From Dehalococcoidia bacterium (GTDB lineage: Bacteria > Chloroflexota > Dehalococcoidia > JACPQF01): 18,769 nt of DNA. The number at the start of each line of letters is the position of its first letter. The first letter of the stretch is position 1. This document shows positions 15,732-18,769 of this stretch, piece by piece. The position numbers and the translations under genes are program-made. The stretch lies in the NCBI GenBank assembly GCA_030650265.1, contig JAUSEJ010000862.1, positions 1 through 18,769 of the forward strand. Direction: 5' to 3'. The notes beneath the pieces are model-generated. The model was given only the letters and a program-made list of their open reading frames with translations, was not told where the DNA came from and did not search any database.

Positions 15732-18700
15732 GCGCCTTCAGGGTGGCTGCCAGAGCCGGTCTCCCGGGTCGTTTATGAAGCGACCCTGTTCCAGCCGGGA
15801 TCAACTTGCCGATGATCACGTTCTCCTTGAGCCCGACCAATCTGTCCGTAGCACCATTGATGGCCGCCTCGGTCAATACCCTTGTGGTCTCCTGGAAGGA
15901 AGCCGCTGCCAGGAAGCTCTCAGTGTTGAGAGACGCCTTAGTTACTCCCAGCAGAACCGTCTGCGCCGTGGCGGGCTCGCCACCTTCGGCCAGAACTTTG
16001 GCATTAATATCCTCATAGAGAAATCGATCCACCAGTTCCCCCGGAAGCAATTCCGTATCGCCTGGCGATTCAACCCGCACCTTACGCAACATCTGTCTCA
16101 CTATGGTTTCAATATGCTTGTCATTGATTGTAACACCTTGTGAGCGATACACCTTTTGCACTTCTTCCACGAGGTAGAGCTGGACAGCTTCACGCCCGAG
16201 AATGCGCAGAATGTCTTGAGGGTTTATGGATCCATCTGTAAGTTGGTCGCCCGCCTTTACCACTTCACCGTCTTCTATCTTGATGCGGGCGTGAGCGGGG
16301 ACAGCGTACTCCCGTTCTTCTCTTTCGTCATAGAATATCGAAACCTGCCCATCTTCGATGCTAACACGCCCACCGACGCTGGCCTGCACTAATAACGGCT
16401 CCGCCACGAGGGAGATATGGCCGTCCTCAGTCGTAGTCTGAATTCCCTGCTCCCGGGCAAGGATAGCCCCTGCTTCCACCTGGTCACTGTCCTTTACCAG
16501 AAGCTGGTAACCGGACGGAATGGGATGCTCATCACTATAGGTTTCAGTATTCAATACCTTTATCTTCCGAGCATCATCAGTTCGCACTATCTCGGCCATA
16601 CCGTCTATCTCCGAAATAACGGACTGCCCCTTTGGAACCCTTGCTTCAAAGAGTTCTTCAACCCTGGGCAAACCACTCGTGATGTCCAGTCCTGCCACGC
16701 CGCCCGTATGGAATGTGCGCATTGTAAGCTGCGTACCGGGTTCACCAATACTTTGAGCAGCAATAATACCCACAGCCTCGCCAATGCCCACAAGCCGTCC
16801 CGATGCGAGGCTCCGCCCATAGCACAACCGGCATATGCCACGCTTTGCCTGGCAGGTTAACGGCGACCGCACATTCACGGAGATCTTCTCATGGTTTTGC
16901 GACTCCTCTCGCTCACGTCGGACAATGCCCTCTATTTGCTCGGATGCTTCCTCCGTTATCTCCTTGCCCCGGTCGACAATGATCTCGCCGGATTTGGGGT
17001 CAACAAACTCGCTAGCCGCATACCGGCCAACTATCTGCTGAGCGAGTGGCTCACCCATGCCCGGCTCGGCAGGCTCTGTCCGCCATGTTCCTCCGGTAGC
17101 ACCACAGTCCTCTTCCTGAACGATCACGTCCTGCGAAACGTCAATGAGTCTCCTCGTAAGGTAACCACTATCGGCCGTCCGCAGAGCAGTGTCGGCCAGG
17201 CCCTTGCGAGCTCCGTGGGTGGAGATGAAGTATTCCAATACGGTGAGGCCCTCGCGAAAGCTGGAACGAATGGGAAGTTCGATAATTCGTCCTGAAGGGT
17301 CGGTCATCAAACCGCGCATGCCCGCCATCTGCCTGATTTGCGAGATGTTGCCCTTTGCCCCCGAATTGGCCATCATGTAGACGGAGCCCGTGGGATCCAT
17401 CGAACGCTCTATCGCGGCGGACATCTGCTCGCTGGCATCGGTCCACACCGCGACAGCGTTTTCGTAGTGCTCCTCGTAGGTGATGAGGCCCCGACTAAAC
17501 TGCTTGTCAATCTCTTTGATTTTATCATCGGCCCCATTAAGTATATCTTTCTTGTCCGGTGGAATCTGAATGTCGCTCACCGCAATAGTGATCCCCGAAC
17601 GAGTGGCGTATTGGAAGCCAAGCCGCTTTATGTCGTCAACCAATTGAGCAGTGGCCGTATTGCCTAGCTGTCTGTAGCAATCGGCGACTACCTTCTTAAG
17701 ACCCTTCTTGTCCATGACCCCGTTGCGATAACCCATTTCTGGGGGCAAAATCTCATTAAAGATTATCCGACCGACAGTCGTCAGCATACGCGGTTTATTG
17801 GCGAAATCCCGCACTTCAACCAAAGCCTGTAGCTCCGCCACGCCAACGTCATTAGCCATCTTGGCTTCTTCGCGACTGCCGAACTTCATCCCAGAGCCTT
17901 TCGCCCCGGACTTCTCGATCGTCAAATAGTAGCAGCCAAGGACCATGTCCAAAGTGGGCGCCACGGTCGGCTCTCCAGAACTCGGAGAGAGCAGATTGTA
18001 AGTGCTTAGCATAAGCGTCTTCGCCTCTTCTACTGCTGCCGCCGACAATGGGACATGAACTGCCATCTGGTCACCGTCGAAGTCGGCGTTAAAAGCCGTG
18101 CAAACAAGTGGATGGATCTGTATCGCACTCCCTTCGATGAGAACAGGCTGAAAAGCCTGAATGCCGAGGCGATGCAGAGTTGGCGCCCGGTTAAGCAAAA
18201 CAGGGCGGTTTTCGATCACTTCCTCGAGAACATCCCAAACCTCTGGCTTCACGCGTTCAACTATGCGTTTCGCACTCTTGATGTTGTGAGCGAAGTTTCG
18301 CTCGACCAATCGACGCATGACAAAAGGCTTGAATAGCTCTAGCGCCATTCGCTTCGGCAAACCGCATTGGTGCAGCTTGAGCTCCGGGCCGACAACGATC
18401 ACCGAGCGACCGCTATAATCCACCCTCTTACCGAGAAGATTCTGTCGAAACCGCCCCTGTTTGCCCTTAAGCATGTCGGACAGCGACTTCAGCTTATGGT
18501 TGCTGCTGCCCGATACGGCACGCCCTCGCCGTCCATTGTCGATAAGCGAATCGACGGCCTCCTGGAGCATTCGCTTCTCGTTTCTAATTATTATCTCCGG
18601 CGCTCCGAGCTCGAGCAACCGACGAAGCCTGTTGTTGCGGTTGATGACTCTCCGGTAAAGGTCATTGAGGTCGCTGGTAGCGAAACGTCCTCCATCTAGC

Positions 18701-18769
18701 TGAACCATCGGACGCAGGTCTGGAGGTAAGACCGGCAGAACGGTCAGAACCATCCATTCCGGCTTGTTG
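15712..18769 (-). CDS. rpoC: DNA-directed RNA polymerase subunit beta', 3' part (cut by window edge)
   Basis: Beta' carries the catalytic magnesium site of RNA polymerase. About 1018 codons are present; the N-terminal part, including the first zinc finger, is outside the window. The first residues read [30 protein letters not shown] with the three catalytic aspartates is at 18061-18093. The bridge-helix stretch ([24 protein letters not shown]) and trigger-loop stretch ([18 protein letters not shown]) are intact. The second zinc site has cysteine codons at 17104-17106, 16852-16854, 16831-16833 and 16822-16824. After the trigger loop the protein passes directly to [15 protein letters not shown], so the large E. 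coli SI3 insertion is absent. The operon promoter overlaps the last codons. Confidence 0.98.
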   Translation of the reverse strand, partial: NKPEWMVLTVLPVLPPDLRPMVQLDGGRFATSDLNDLYRRVINRNNRLRRLLELGAPEIIIRNEKRMLQEAVDSLIDNGRRGRAVSGSSNHKLKSLSDMLKGKQGRFRQNLLGKRVDYSGRSVIVVGPELKLHQCGLPKRMALELFKPFVMRRLVERNFAHNIKSAKRIVERVKPEVWDVLEEVIENRPVLLNRAPTLHRLGIQAFQPVLIEGSAIQIHPLVCTAFNADFDGDQMAVHVPLSAAAVEEAKTLMLSTYNLLSPSSGEPTVAPTLDMVLGCYYLTIEKSGAKGSGMKFGSREEAKMANDVGVAELQALVEVRDFANKPRMLTTVGRIIFNEILPPEMGYRNGVMDKKGLKKVVADCYRQLGNTATAQLVDDIKRLGFQYATRSGITIAVSDIQIPPDKKDILNGADDKIKEIDKQFSRGLITYEEHYENAVAVWTDASEQMSAAIERSMDPTGSVYMMANSGAKGNISQIRQMAGMRGLMTDPSGRIIELPIRSSFREGLTVLEYFISTHGARKGLADTALRTADSGYLTRRLIDVSQDVIVQEEDCGATGGTWRTEPAEPGMGEPLAQQIVGRYAASEFVDPKSGEIIVDRGKEITEEASEQIEGIVRREREESQNHEKISVNVRSPLTCQAKRGICRLCYGRSLASGRLVGIGEAVGIIAAQSIGEPGTQLTMRTFHTGGVAGLDITSGLPRVEELFEARVPKGQSVISEIDGMAEIVRTDDARKIKVLNTETYSDEHPIPSGYQLLVKDSDQVEAGAILAREQGIQTTTEDGHISLVAEPLLVQASVGGRVSIEDGQVSIFYDEREEREYAVPAHARIKIEDGEVVKAGDQLTDGSINPQDILRILGREAVQLYLVEEVQKVYRSQGVTINDKHIETIVRQMLRKVRVESPGDTELLPGELVDRFLYEDINAKVLAEGGEPATAQTVLLGVTKASLNTESFLAAASFQETTRVLTEAAINGATDRLVGLKENVIIGKLIPAGTGSLHKRPGRPALAATLKALDNYTD

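Noticed and set aside
1..18769. Mobile element, CRISPR array, phage gene or accessory system
   Set aside because: Every stretch is accounted for by conserved housekeeping genes in standard order with short gaps; no repeats or foreign genes were seen.

Overview
The window is a contiguous stretch of the bacterial str–S10–spc ribosomal protein cluster. Every gene lies on the minus strand, so transcription runs from high to low coordinates. In transcription order it holds the 3' part of rpoC, then rpsL, rpsG, fusA, tuf, rpsJ, rplC, rplD, rplW, rplB, rpsS, rplV, rpsC, rplP, rpmC, rpsQ, rplN, rplX, rplE, rpsN, rpsH, rplF, rplR, rpsE, rpmD, rplO, secY and the first codons of adk. I see no tRNA, rRNA, mobile element, CRISPR array or accessory gene. 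No gap exceeds 300 bases; the longest is the 261-base rpoC–rpsL leader.

The organism looks like a Gram-positive-type or Chloroflexota bacterium, and I favour Chloroflexota (Dehalococcoidia-like). Seen directly: a short zinc-type S14, an L24 with a four-cysteine zinc ribbon, an S12 of the long (B. subtilis-like) type, a beta' trigger loop without the large proteobacterial insertion, and an EF-Tu with a five-cysteine insertion of a kind I recall from Dehalococcoides. The taxonomic placement is inference from memory and was not searched.

Layout: 15712-18769 is beta' (RpoC). A full-consensus sigma-70-type promoter sits across the rpoC stop (15703-15731) and should drive everything downstream. 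A roughly 245-base structured leader (15451-15696) leads into the str block (S12, S7, EF-G, EF-Tu; 11045-15450). The S10 block follows (5682-11024), then the spc block (179-5645). A second, weaker promoter candidate (145-168) lies between secY and adk. Together the genes supply ribosomal proteins of both subunits, the two main elongation factors, the core RNA polymerase subunit and the SecY translocon pore.

The points worth a second look are regulatory and compositional: the consensus promoter, several inverted repeats in intergenic gaps (two of them where S7 and S8 autoregulate in E. coli), many GTG/TTG starts, TAG as the commonest stop, an rpsS with no visible ribosome binding site, and the cysteine-rich EF-Tu insertion. 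I found no evidence of a new multi-gene system.
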